A DNA stretch of 55,850 nt from Oryzomonas japonica (GCF_008802365.1 NZ_VZQZ01000012.1:1-55850), one strand, 5' to 3'; positions 46,785 through 54,959 are shown, numbered from the stretch's first letter. Numbers and translations: made by a program. Notes: generated by a model from the letters alone, not told the origin.

Positions 46785-47306
46785 ATGGGCCGTACCTATA
46801 TCATCCCACCTATTTTGGCACCGTCGCCCGCCCGGGACCGGACGGTCTACGCCGTCAGTCTCATTATGCTGCTGTTCATAGGTTGGCTTGACTATGTCAC
46901 CGGCTACGAGTTCGGTTTTTTCATCTTTTACTTCATCCCAGTTTCGGTTTCGGCCTGGTTGGGCGGCAAACGCCCCGGCCTCTTCATGGCAGGCGCCTCG
47001 GCCATATGCTGGTATTTCTCGGACAAGTATACCAACCATCCTTACTCCCACGCCTACTTCATCTACTGGGAGATGTTCATGCGCCTGATCTCATTTCTTA
47101 CCACGGCGCTCACCATCGCCAAGATCAGGCAGATGCTGCTCAACGAAATGCAGCTCAATCAGAGATTGGAAGAAGCGCTCCACGAACTGGGCAAACTGAG
47201 AGAAAGCGTCCAGGGGAATGAGCCCTCTCCCCCGGCGGGGCATGGGGGAACGCCCGAAGGCATTAAAGGGGATCAAAAGGGGGAAGGTTACGGCTCGGCA
47301 ATATAA
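46785..47306 (+). CDS. Orphan membrane sensor domain protein
   Basis: A 173-residue protein. It has about three or four membrane helices (residues about 22-115, with FFIFYFIPVSVSAWLGG), then a predicted coiled coil (QLNQRLEEALHELGKLRESV), then a Gly/Pro/Lys-rich tail. This N-terminal module usually precedes a kinase or GGDEF output domain, but none follows. The last 19 bases overlap the end of the convergent GGDEF gene. It is either a truncated signal protein or a stand-alone sensor. Confidence 0.72.
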   Translation: MGRTYIIPPILAPSPARDRTVYAVSLIMLLFIGWLDYVTGYEFGFFIFYFIPVSVSAWLGGKRPGLFMAGASAICWYFSDKYTNHPYSHAYFIYWEMFMRLISFLTTALTIAKIRQMLLNEMQLNQRLEEALHELGKLRESVQGNEPSPPAGHGGTPEGIKGDQKGEGYGSAI

Positions 47307-47989
47307 CGGTTTTTCCCGCTTTTCTTGGCCTGCTGCAGGGCATGGTCGGCCCGACTGACGCATTCGAACAGCGCCTGACCGGGTTTGTACTCGCTGAGTC
47401 CTATGCTGATGGTGGTCCGGATGCCCGGTTTGTTGGCCTTGAATTCCGTCATGGCGATCGACTCGTGGATTTTCTGGGCCACCGCCAGAGCCCCCTCGAT
47501 CGTCGTTTCGGGAAGAAGGATTAGAAACTCCTCGCCCCCCCAACGGGCACAGATATCCTCTTGGCGAACACAGCCCATGAAAACGCGCGAGATTTCCACC
47601 AGAACATCGTCCCCGGCATTATAGCCGTAGGTGTCGTTGATCCTCGTGAAGTTGTCGATGTCGGCCAGAATGATGGAAAAGCTGCGATTGTGGCGCTGGG
47701 CGCGGCTGTATTCCTGTTCAACCTTTTCCTTGATGTGGCGGCGGTTCGCCAGACCGGTCATGGGGTCTATCCTGGTTGCCAAGTCCAAGGAGCGGTTAAG
47801 CTCCACAAGCTGGGTGCCGAGAAGTTCATTCTCATGGGCCAGGCCCTCGGCGTGGTGGGCGAGCTTTTTATAACTCTCCAGCAGCAACTTGAACTTGGGG
47901 TACAGGGGATTGCCCTCGGCGATGATATTCTCGAACTGACCGATGTCGTCAGGCAATGCCGATCCGGATATTTTTCTGTCCAAGGCCAT
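47288..47989 (-). CDS. Diguanylate cyclase, GGDEF domain
   Basis: A 233-residue soluble protein. Residues 1-70 form a helical, partly coiled-coil start; the GGDEF domain begins at RIDPMTGLANRRHI. The active site is GGEEF (151-155). The inhibitory I-site RQED (142-145) lies exactly five residues upstream, so feedback inhibition by c-di-GMP is expected. DIDNFTRINDTYGYNAGD is complete. ATG at 47989 after GGAGGGCGG is chosen; the frame continues to 48043. No sensory domain is fused. Confidence 0.9.
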   Translation of the reverse strand: MALDRKISGSALPDDIGQFENIIAEGNPLYPKFKLLLESYKKLAHHAEGLAHENELLGTQLVELNRSLDLATRIDPMTGLANRRHIKEKVEQEYSRAQRHNRSFSIILADIDNFTRINDTYGYNAGDDVLVEISRVFMGCVRQEDICARWGGEEFLILLPETTIEGALAVAQKIHESIAMTEFKANKPGIRTTISIGLSEYKPGQALFECVSRADHALQQAKKSGKNRYIAEP

Positions 47990-48268
47990 GGTCCGCCCTC
48001 CACATGGTGTTGCGAAGATCACCGCCGGGAAAATTACCGGCATGTGGCTGTAATGTGGTACATTATCTGATTATATCTGTTTTGTCACGCTTCATCGCAG
48101 GTAGCCCCAATCATCCGGTCGGCATGCCGGAAGCCTTGCGTCGGACAATGAAATAACGTAAGAATTGAGCTTCACTGGAAACTCGGAATGAGCGGCAACC
48201 GGCAGATTGTGCGATTCAGGCGGTCCGCGTTCCGCCCAGTGTAGTGGCACCAGACAATGGAGGACCGC
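47990..48268. other. Divergent control region of the GGDEF and CopD genes
   Basis: A 279-bp spacer. At 48096-48140 two nested inverted repeats (CGCAGG/CCTTGCG outside, TCCGG/CCGGA inside) could fold as a hairpin in the leader of either gene. No promoter box pair is clear. It does not match riboswitch consensus sequences I know, including c-di-GMP GEMM types. Confidence 0.4.
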
Positions 48269-49219
48269 ATGAAAATTGTGTTATATACATTAACAATCGT
48301 TTTGATCGTATTTTTCAATATTTCTGCCAACGCCTTGGAAGAGTATGCGCAGCAGACCGGCAAGGAATGCGGTTACTGCCATCTGAGCCAGACCGGCGGC
48401 GGTGAACTGACCGCGGCAGGCAAGCGGTTTGAGCTGCACCATTCCTTGGCGGACGTCACGCCGAAGGCCGCCGAAGCGGCTCCCCGCGAACGCAGCGGCG
48501 GTGGTACCCTCTCACGCGCCGTCCGACTGGTGAGTGGCTACATCCATCTACTGGTGGCCATATTCTGGTTCGGCACGATCCTCTATGTGCATCTGGTGCT
48601 CAAACCGGCCTACGCATCACAGGGGTTACCCCGGGGCGAGGTGCGGGTCGGACTGGCCTCCATGGCAGCCATGGCCCTGACCGGCGCCGTCCTGGCGCAC
48701 TACCGGATCACCTCCGGCGAGATGCTCTTTCACACCCGTTTCGGTATCCTGTTGATGATCAAGATCAGCCTGTTCGCCATTATGGTCATCTCCGCCCTGG
48801 TGGTGGTATTCGTGATCGGCCCCCGCTTACGGGCAAAGAAGGGAGAAGCGGCCATCCCGGCCCCATCGGGCAAATCCACTTTCACGCCGGACGAACTGGC
48901 CTTTTTCGACGGGTCCCTTGGGCGACCGACCTACTTCGCCCACAACGGCACCGTGTATGACGCCAGCGCCAGCGCACTCTGGAAAGGGGGCAAACATGCC
49001 GGGCGCCACCCAGCCGGCCAGGACCTGACCATGTTTCTCGGTCAAGCCCCCCATGGCGAGGACCGGCTGCTGGCCCTGCCCCGCGTCGGGACCATCGCCC
49101 AAACCCCGGACACGCCGACGCGGCCGCTCCATGAGCGGGTATTCTTCTTCATGGCATACATGAACCTGGCCATGGTGTTTGCAATCACCCTGGTCATCGC
49201 CCTTTGGCGCTGGTGGTGA
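48269..49219 (+). CDS. c-heme, CopD-like membrane and cytochrome b5-type fusion
   Basis: A 316-residue protein of three modules. After a signal peptide (about 1-22) comes a CGYCH heme-c site (C34, C37, H38) in TGKECGYCHLSQTGGG. Four membrane helices (about 88-190) resemble CopD. A cytochrome b5-like heme/steroid-binding domain (about 205-275, with FTPDELAFFDGSLGRP and GTVYDASASALWKGGKHAGRH) follows, then a last helix. This predicts electron transfer across the inner membrane or a heme/metal role. ATG at 48269 follows GGAGG; the start four codons earlier lacks a site. Confidence 0.85.
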   Translation: MKIVLYTLTIVLIVFFNISANALEEYAQQTGKECGYCHLSQTGGGELTAAGKRFELHHSLADVTPKAAEAAPRERSGGGTLSRAVRLVSGYIHLLVAIFWFGTILYVHLVLKPAYASQGLPRGEVRVGLASMAAMALTGAVLAHYRITSGEMLFHTRFGILLMIKISLFAIMVISALVVVFVIGPRLRAKKGEAAIPAPSGKSTFTPDELAFFDGSLGRPTYFAHNGTVYDASASALWKGGKHAGRHPAGQDLTMFLGQAPHGEDRLLALPRVGTIAQTPDTPTRPLHERVFFFMAYMNLAMVFAITLVIALWRWW

Positions 49220-49220
49220 G

Positions 49221-49556
49221 ATGACCAAGACGGAATCCGGCAACATGTTCAGCCATATCCCCCCCTATATGCCTGCGGAGCTGTTCGAAACCCTGGCCAA
49301 AAAGGGAACCGTTCGCATCGAGCGCATCCTGTCCCACGGCCAAGCCACGCCGGAGGGGGAATGGTACGACCAGGACCGGGACGAATGGGTGCTGCTGCTG
49401 GCGGGTAGCGCCGGACTCCTTTTCGACGCGGACCCGGAGCCGCACCGCCTGACCGCGGGCGATTATCTCATGATCCCGGCCCGAAGGCGCCACCGTGTGG
49501 CCTGGACCGCTCCGAACGAAACAACGATCTGGCTGGCGGTGCATATTGGCGGATAA
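49221..49556 (+). CDS. Small cupin-domain protein
   Basis: A 111-residue single beta-barrel cupin. It shows DEWVLLLAGSAGLLF, the motif HRLTAGDYLMIPARRRHRV and WLAVHIGG at the end. Metal ligands look like Glu and His of the second motif. Function unknown. It begins one base after the CopD-fusion stop and is followed by an overlapping HAD gene. Confidence 0.82.
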   Translation: MTKTESGNMFSHIPPYMPAELFETLAKKGTVRIERILSHGQATPEGEWYDQDRDEWVLLLAGSAGLLFDADPEPHRLTAGDYLMIPARRRHRVAWTAPNETTIWLAVHIGG

Positions 49557-50169
49557 CGGCGCCAGATACGCTGACCCCGTCGCGGCCCGTTCCCACTGGG
49601 TTTTCGACCTGGACGGCACCCTGACCGTGGCGGTGCATGATTTTGCCGCCATCCGGCAGGAGTTGTCCATCCCCGATGGTTGCGATATCCTCGGTCACCT
49701 GGCCTCCCTGCCGGAGCACCGGGCGCGTCCGCTGCATGTCCGTTTGCAGGAGATCGAACTGGAACTGGCCCACATCACGGAGGCCGCCCCAGGGGCGCAG
49801 GAGTTGCTGGACCGTCTCTACAGCGCCGGAGCCTCCCTGGGGGTACTGACCCGCAATACCCGGGATAACGCCCTGCGTACCCTGGAAATAATCGGCCTGG
49901 GCGGTTACTTTGCAGCGACCGATGTGCTGGGGCGGGACGAAGCCCTACCCAAACCGGACCCGGACGGCATTCACCGCCTGATGACACTCTGGGGCGCGGA
50001 GGCGGCAACCACCGTCATGGTGGGGGACTATCTTTACGATCTGCAGGCCGGGCGCCTCGCCGGAGCGCTGACTGTGCATGTGGACACCACCCGTTGCTTC
50101 CGCTGGCCGCAACTTGCCGACATATGCGTTGGAACCCTGGAAGAGTTGGCTCTGCGGCTTGACCGGTAA
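49546..50169 (+). CDS. HAD-family phosphatase
   Basis: A 207-residue hydrolase. Motif I is VFDLDGTLT, with the Asp nucleophile and Asp acid/base; motif II LTRNTRDNA; motif IV MVGDYLYDLQAGRLAG. It resembles phosphoglycolate-type phosphatases, but substrate is unknown. No ATG lies before motif I. A TTG at 49546 overlaps the cupin stop by 11 bp and is chosen; GTG at 49495 is the alternative. Start is therefore uncertain. Confidence 0.8.
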   Translation: MADNGARYADPVAARSHWVFDLDGTLTVAVHDFAAIRQELSIPDGCDILGHLASLPEHRARPLHVRLQEIELELAHITEAAPGAQELLDRLYSAGASLGVLTRNTRDNALRTLEIIGLGGYFAATDVLGRDEALPKPDPDGIHRLMTLWGAEAATTVMVGDYLYDLQAGRLAGALTVHVDTTRCFRWPQLADICVGTLEELALRLDR

Positions 50170-50220
50170 GGCTCCACCGCCACACTATTTCAATTTTGCA
50201 TTGGGAGGATTTTTCAGATA

Positions 50221-51087
50221 ATGCTCCGGACTCTCTCCAAAAAAACGATCCTGCGGGAATCCCTGAATGCTATCCTGATTGTGTTGGGCGTCTTTTCTGC
50301 CGGCCTGGGACTGAAAGGTTTTCTGCTCTCCAGTCACTTCATCGATGGCGGTGTGACCGGCATCTCGATGCTGCTCTCCCACGTATTGGGCATCCCCCTG
50401 TCACTCCTGATCCTGCTCATCAACCTTCCCTTTATTGCCCTTGCCTACCGCCAGATAGGCCTCAAGTTCGCCATAAAGAGCACTTTGACCATCGCCGGCC
50501 TCTCCCTCTGTCTGACCTTCGTCCAGTACCCGGACGTCACACCGGACAAACTCCTGACAGCGGTTTTCGGCGGATTTTTCATCGGCGCCGGCATCGGGCT
50601 GGCCATCCGGGGCGGAGCGGTCCTGGACGGCACCGACATCGTGGCGCTCTTGATCAGCAAGAACAGCAATCTGCTGAAGGTCGGCGACGTCATCCTGCTC
50701 ATGAATCTCCTGATCTTCGCCGCCGCGGCCTTCTTCCTCGGCATCGAATCGGCCCTGTACTCGGTCCTCACCTACCTGGCGGCGTCAAAGACCGTGGATT
50801 TCCTGATCAACGGCATCGAGGAATACACGGCGGTGATCATCGTCTCGGAGAAGAGCGACGAGATCCGGGAGTCGATCGTGCGCGTCCTGAACCGGGGCGT
50901 AACGGTCTACAAAGGCCGGGGGGGAAAAACCGGCAAGGAGATGAACATCCTCTACTGCGTCGTCACCCGCCTGGAAATCGGCAGCGTCAAAAATGTCGCG
51001 ACGGAAACCGATGAATCGGCCTTCATCCTGGTCCACCCGCTGGCGGATGTTGTCGGCGGCATCATCAAAAAACCGGCCTTGCATTAA
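50221..51087 (+). CDS. YitT-family membrane protein
   Basis: A 288-residue protein. About six membrane helices (residues about 20-190, with LLSSHFIDGGVTGISML and GAGIGLAIRGGAVLDGTDIVAL) form the DUF161 core; the last 80 residues form the soluble DUF2179 domain (AVIIVSEKSDEIRESIV, MNILYCVVTRLEIG). Function unknown. A GGGAGG site lies 14 bases upstream of the ATG. Confidence 0.9.
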   Translation: MLRTLSKKTILRESLNAILIVLGVFSAGLGLKGFLLSSHFIDGGVTGISMLLSHVLGIPLSLLILLINLPFIALAYRQIGLKFAIKSTLTIAGLSLCLTFVQYPDVTPDKLLTAVFGGFFIGAGIGLAIRGGAVLDGTDIVALLISKNSNLLKVGDVILLMNLLIFAAAAFFLGIESALYSVLTYLAASKTVDFLINGIEEYTAVIIVSEKSDEIRESIVRVLNRGVTVYKGRGGKTGKEMNILYCVVTRLEIGSVKNVATETDESAFILVHPLADVVGGIIKKPALH

Positions 51088-51149
51088 GCGCAATAACGAA
51101 TGGCGGTCGCAACCGCGCACCTCAAGAACATTGAACGAAAGCGAATCCT

Positions 51150-51572
51150 GTGAAACCTCATATCCACGTAGCCTGCGCCATTATCGAACATGATGGGAGG
51201 ACCCTGGCCGCCCAACGCAGCGAAACCATGAAGATGCCCCTCAAGTGGGAATTCCCCGGCGGGAAACTGGAAGCGGGCGAAACGCCCGAGGCCTGCCTTG
51301 TCCGGGAGGTGCGGGAGGAGTTGGCCATCGGCATCAACGTCGGCCGGGCGCTCCCGGTGGCAACCCATGCCTATGAAGCCTTCACGGTCACGCTCTATCC
51401 CTTTGTCTGCACCCCCGGAGACGGCACCGTGACCCTGATCGAACACCGGGCCGTGGCCTGGCTGAAACCGGAGCAGATGCTCGGCCTGGATTGGGCCGAG
51501 GCCGATCTGCCGATCATCGCCGGCTATCTGGCGACACGGTCCCTCGGGACTGGAGAGGGGACGCATCCGTGA
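51150..51572 (+). CDS. MutT-like Nudix hydrolase
   Basis: A 140-residue Nudix protein. The Nudix box (residues about 38-60) reads GGKLEAGETPEACLVREVRE followed by ELAIG. Its N-terminus HVACAIIEHDGRTLAAQRS is typical of 8-oxo-dGTP cleaning MutT. It overlaps the downstream transporter (GTGA at 51569), so both may be made together. Confidence 0.9.
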   Translation: MKPHIHVACAIIEHDGRTLAAQRSETMKMPLKWEFPGGKLEAGETPEACLVREVREELAIGINVGRALPVATHAYEAFTVTLYPFVCTPGDGTVTLIEHRAVAWLKPEQMLGLDWAEADLPIIAGYLATRSLGTGEGTHP

Positions 51573-52498
51573 CCTCCCCTCCAAAACCCGCCATGGGACA
51601 GGTCTACTTCATCCTGATCCTGACCACCTTCTTCTGGGGGGGCAGCTTCCTCTTCACCAAGATCGGCCTGAGAGAGATCCCACCCCCACTCTTCGTCCTG
51701 CTGCGTTTCAGCCTGGCAGCCATGATCATGCTGTTCGTCTCCGGCCGCCGGCTCAAAAATTTCAACCGGCAGATCCTGTGGCGCGGCGCCGCGGTCGGTG
51801 TCACCCTGGGGCTGACCAACATCAGCTTTGTCTTCGGCGTCCAGGGGACCAGCATCTCCCGGGCCGGAATCCTCAACAACCTGTTTGTTCTATTTATTCC
51901 GTTCATAGTAAAGATCGTCTGGGGCGATAGAATCGGCCGCATCAACCTGGCCGGCATCATCCTGGCCTCAGTCGGCATCTGGCTTTTGGCCACCGGCGGC
52001 AGTGAGGGGTTCAACCGGGGCGACCTGATCTCCACCTTCTGCGCCCTCATGATCGCCTGCCAGGTCGTGGCCGTTTCCAAACTGCTGAGGAACGACGATG
52101 TTTACCTGGTCTCGCTGGTGCAATTTGCCACGGCATCCCTGATGGCGGGATGCATCACCCTGCTGCTCCCGTTGCCGCATGTGACGCTGCACCGCTCCGC
52201 CCTCCTGTCGGTGGCCTACTGCGCCCTGTTCCCCACTGTGTTCTGTTTCACCCTCCAGAACGCCTACCAGCGTTATGTCACCGCCACCCGGGCCGGGCTC
52301 ATCTACACCCTCGACCCGGTCTGGAGCCTGGTCGCCGGCTTCTTTATCCTGGGTGAACGACTCTCGGCCCGCGAATGGCTCGGCTGCGGGATCATCTTCA
52401 TCGCTGTTGTCATTCCCCTGGGGGTACGCTACCTTATGGAGCGGAGGTTGGTGAAAAGGTATGTGGAAACAGAGGATGGGGTCCCCGAGGTGACGTGA
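51569..52498 (+). CDS. EamA/DMT-family transporter
   Basis: A 309-residue protein with about ten membrane helices in two EamA halves: TTFFWGGSFLFTKIGLREIPP in the first and NAYQRYVTATRAGLIYTLDP with GYFILGERLSAREW-type residues in the second. Such carriers export metabolites or drugs; substrate is unknown. GTG at 51569 after GGAGAGGGG overlaps the MutT stop and is chosen over a longer frame. Confidence 0.88.
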   Translation: MTSPPKPAMGQVYFILILTTFFWGGSFLFTKIGLREIPPPLFVLLRFSLAAMIMLFVSGRRLKNFNRQILWRGAAVGVTLGLTNISFVFGVQGTSISRAGILNNLFVLFIPFIVKIVWGDRIGRINLAGIILASVGIWLLATGGSEGFNRGDLISTFCALMIACQVVAVSKLLRNDDVYLVSLVQFATASLMAGCITLLLPLPHVTLHRSALLSVAYCALFPTVFCFTLQNAYQRYVTATRAGLIYTLDPVWSLVAGFFILGERLSAREWLGCGIIFIAVVIPLGVRYLMERRLVKRYVETEDGVPEVT

Positions 52499-52534
52499 TA
52501 CAGCGCCGGGCCCCTGAGGAGGTGTTGAACAGCC

Positions 52535-53659
52535 ATGGTCAGCGGCAACCATCGTCTTCCATTTCGCTATTGTGAGCCTGCCTGCTTCGGCGGCCTGCTG
52601 GACGATCCGCTCATCTTCCTGCGCATCCGTCCCATGGGACGGGCTCTGCTCTTCGACTGCGGCCAGATCGCCCACTTGGCCAAGCGGGTCGTCAAACCCA
52701 TCGTAGCGGTCTTCATCACCCACGCCCACATGGATCACATCATGGGGCTCCCCACCCTGGTGCGCCACCACCACGCGTCCCCTCGCCCTCTGGACGTCTT
52801 CGGTCCGCCCGGCATCGCCGAACGGGTCCAGCATCTGTTGGGGGGATACGACTGGAATCTGGCCGAACCGACCTGGTTTACTCTGCGGCTCCACGAGGTC
52901 CATGCCGACCGCATCCTCCACTACCGTTTTCCCGGGCCCGACCGGTTCATAGGCACCTGTGAGGGCGAAGAACCCCGCATCGGCCGGGAGATCTGGGCGT
53001 GCCGTTACCTGTCCGTCGAGGCCGAGATACTGGATCACAAGCTGCCGGTGCTGGCTTTCCGGGCCAACGAACAACCCCACTTTGCCATTGACCCAACCAA
53101 GCTGAAGGCCCACGGGCTGGTAGCCGGCGAGTGGCTGCGAGACCTGAAGACCAGGGTGTGGAAAGGTAACGAGCAGCATGAGGTGCTGGTCACCCGGCGG
53201 GACGGAGAAGGAGCGGGGGAAGAGCCGGCCGACGATCCAACGGCCCTGTACGAGGCTATCCGCGCCCAGGAGACGACCGCCTCCCTGGGCTATGTCACAG
53301 ACGTTGGCTGGACCAGGGAAAACGTGGCCATCATGGAGCGCTTCATGGGAGGCTTGACGCTACTCTGTGCCGAGTGCACCTTTCTGGAGGCGGATGTGCA
53401 CAAGGCCCGGTCTTCCTACCATCTCACCACCGGCGACCTGAACCTTCTGGCTGGACGCCTGGCGCCACGTTACCTGCTTCCCCTGCACCTCTCCAAGAGC
53501 TACCTGCGCCGCACCGTGGATCTGTACCACGAACTGCAACCACCCCAGGGAACCGAGATTCTACGACTCCCCAAGCACATTGTCCCCGCGCCGGTCGGCG
53601 TTGCCGACGTGGATGGCTGGCTGCGGCCCGGCGGAGGGAACGGGAGAGCAGCCGGATAA
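52535..53659 (+). CDS. RNase Z-like metallo-beta-lactamase-fold hydrolase
   Basis: A 374-residue protein. The zinc motif HAHMDH is at 63-68 (H63, H65, D67, H68). Later ligands appear in GYVTDVGWT and LLPLHLSKSY. The fold recalls RNase Z/AtsA-type hydrolases, but length and the acidic insert (about 215-240) differ from tRNase Z. It could process RNA or act on another phosphate ester. The start is ATG after GAGG. Confidence 0.82.
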   Translation: MVSGNHRLPFRYCEPACFGGLLDDPLIFLRIRPMGRALLFDCGQIAHLAKRVVKPIVAVFITHAHMDHIMGLPTLVRHHHASPRPLDVFGPPGIAERVQHLLGGYDWNLAEPTWFTLRLHEVHADRILHYRFPGPDRFIGTCEGEEPRIGREIWACRYLSVEAEILDHKLPVLAFRANEQPHFAIDPTKLKAHGLVAGEWLRDLKTRVWKGNEQHEVLVTRRDGEGAGEEPADDPTALYEAIRAQETTASLGYVTDVGWTRENVAIMERFMGGLTLLCAECTFLEADVHKARSSYHLTTGDLNLLAGRLAPRYLLPLHLSKSYLRRTVDLYHELQPPQGTEILRLPKHIVPAPVGVADVDGWLRPGGGNGRAAG

Positions 53660-53734
53660 CGCCACGGCAACCGATAGGAGTGCGGGCACGTGAGCAACAA
53701 CGGCCGGAAGCAGCAATCACGACCTGGACAATCC

Positions 53735-53815
53735 ATGAAAACAAGCCATCATGGGCTCCCTGACCCTGTACCTGGACTTCATCAACCTCTTCCAGGAATT
53801 CAGCGCATCCGCCCA
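53735..53815 (+). pseudogene. Possible 3' remnant of a Bax inhibitor-1 (YccA-like) gene
   Basis: After a stop codon the plus frame reads KQAIMGSLTLYLDFINLF. That resembles the C-terminal LYLDFINLF motif of bacterial Bax-inhibitor-1/YccA membrane proteins. The usual FLFLLRLLG ending is missing and the rest of the gene is absent. It would be a leftover of a deletion. Recognition rests on one short motif only. Confidence 0.35.
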
Positions 53816-53832
53816 CGGTCCCCCACAAAAAA

Positions 53833-53866
53833 ATGATGCCAAGAACGGACGTGTTCTTGGCATCAT
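53833..53866 (-). terminator. Strong terminator of the 84-residue gene
   Basis: A perfect 14-bp stem (ATGATGCCAAGAAC at 53833-53846 with its complement at 53853-53866) and 6-base loop. On the minus strand it is followed by seven Ts. It lies about 85 bases after the gene stop. Confidence 0.92.
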
Positions 53867-53950
53867 CATACTTGTACAGGGAAATGGACAGCCGTTCAGG
53901 GACGGCAGACCAGCATACGGTTGCCTTCTCAAATCACCCCACGAATGGGA

Positions 53951-54205
53951 TTAACGGGCCTTCGCCTGCGGGGCTGCGCCTTTGGTCTGGGCATCCTTGC
54001 CGCTTCCGCTCTGGGCTTCTGCCTCTGCCGCCTTTGCCATGGCTTCCCGCGAAATGGTCACTGAATCGCTCTTTGCCTTTTGCGTGCTCTTCTGGGCTAT
54101 GGTGCCGACGACCGCCGCCGTAGCGGTGTTGTTCGCCTGGGCCAACGGATTGAGGTTTGTCGGGGTCCCCACAATGACAGCGGGTGAAAGTTGAGCCAGT
54201 GGCAT
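53951..54205 (-). CDS. Small protein of unknown function, 84 residues
   Basis: An Ala/Lys/Thr-rich soluble protein. A motif SDSVTISREAM near residue 48-58 resembles the short DxVxIS.EA motif seen in various small proteobacterial proteins. No signal peptide or membrane helix. GGGAGG six bases before the ATG and a strong terminator downstream argue for expression. The open frame extends to 54310 but without a site. I cannot assign a function. Confidence 0.7.
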   Translation of the reverse strand: MPLAQLSPAVIVGTPTNLNPLAQANNTATAAVVGTIAQKSTQKAKSDSVTISREAMAKAAEAEAQSGSGKDAQTKGAAPQAKAR

Positions 54206-54450
54206 TGATAGCCTCCCTGTGATCGATATAGTATCTTTATCGGCAACGTAGGAATTATTTAAAGCGTTACCTTCCGGTGGCGGCCGAAGCCCTATCCCCC
54301 TCCCTTCCACTCTTCTCTATGCCAGAAGAGCCGTTTGGGTGGGCTTCGGGATCGATTTTCATTAATCTTGATACCCATCTTACGATCTGTCAATTTTTTA
54401 ATATGACAAACAACGTGCAAGGCTTCTCGATGCCAGCCGCCATCTAGGGC
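54206..54450. other. Spacer before the tRNA-Ser promoter
   Basis: No gene seen. An 8-bp inverted repeat CGAAGCCC (about 54287-54294) with GGGCTTCG (about 54341-54348) is separated by some 46 bases. AT-rich around 54355-54410. Confidence 0.35.
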
Positions 54451-54479
54451 TTGAGTTTTGAACAAAATTAGGATAAGGT
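54451..54479 (+). promoter_or_regulatory. Promoter of tRNA-Ser
   Basis: TTGAGT (54451-54456), a 17-base spacer, TAAGGT (54474-54479). The tRNA starts 15 bases after the -10 box. Confidence 0.55.
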
Positions 54480-54493
54480 ACGCACTCTTTTTT

Positions 54494-54583
54494 GGAGAAG
54501 TGGCCGAGTGGTCGAAGGCGCTTGACTCGAAATCAAGTGTGGGGGTGACTCCACCTAGGGTTCGAATCCCTACTTCTCCGCCA
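54494..54583 (+). tRNA. tRNA-Ser (CGA)
   Basis: A 90-nt class II tRNA. Acceptor GGAGAAG/CTTCTCC, anticodon stem CTTGA/TCAAG around CTCGAAA (anticodon CGA, reading UCG), a long variable arm, T-loop TTCGAAT, encoded CCA. Confidence 0.96.
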
Positions 54584-54595
54584 GTTTACGAGCGA

Positions 54596-54623
54596 AGCCA
54601 GTCTTTTACAGACTGGCTTTTTT
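54596..54623 (+). terminator. Terminator after tRNA-Ser
   Basis: AGCCAGTC (54596-54603) pairs with GACTGGCT (54611-54618) around a 7-base loop, followed by six Ts. Confidence 0.92.
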
Positions 54624-54762
54624 CGTTTTATGTGGCAGATATGGAGCAAAGGCAATAACGGTTCTGGAAATGAATGTCCGCAATTGAGCGTTGGCAATCG
54701 GAACAGTTCATATCCGAATGCACATTTATCCCTGAAACAAAGCAAATTATTCTGAGCCGCCA

Positions 54763-54790
54763 TTGACTAACCAGTTTCAGGTGCTAATAA
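54763..54790 (+). promoter_or_regulatory. Promoter of the lipoprotein-mscL unit
   Basis: TTGACT (54763-54768), a 16-base spacer, TAATAA (54785-54790), or AATAAT with a 17-base spacer. The first start codon lies 40 bases downstream. Confidence 0.5.
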
Positions 54791-54830
54791 TTTTGAATAT
54801 ATGCAATGACTATATGTAATGCGGCCAACA

Positions 54831-54959
54831 ATGAATCGGCTGAAAATATTGGGGGCATCACCTTTCCTTGCCACTGTGGCCTCTTTGGGAATGTTGTCCG
54901 GTTGTGCCCATTACGAAGTAACTACCGGGCGTAGGAAGATATTCACAGCGTCAGATTGA
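54831..54959 (+). CDS. Small lipoprotein, 42 residues
   Basis: A tiny frame encoding a lipoprotein signal: MNRLKILGASPFLATVASL then GMLSGC, giving a lipobox LSGC with the Cys at about residue 25 and only 17 residues after it (ending RRKIFTASD). It resembles entericidin-like or other small surface lipoproteins in plan only. The ribosome site is weak. It precedes mscL by 64 bases and may share its promoter. Confidence 0.55.
   Translation: MNRLKILGASPFLATVASLGMLSGCAHYEVTTGRRKIFTASD

Noticed and set aside
48060-48160. c-di-GMP (GEMM) riboswitch
   Set aside because: A GACGCAAGGC-like string on the minus strand recalls the consensus, but the rest of the conserved core is absent.
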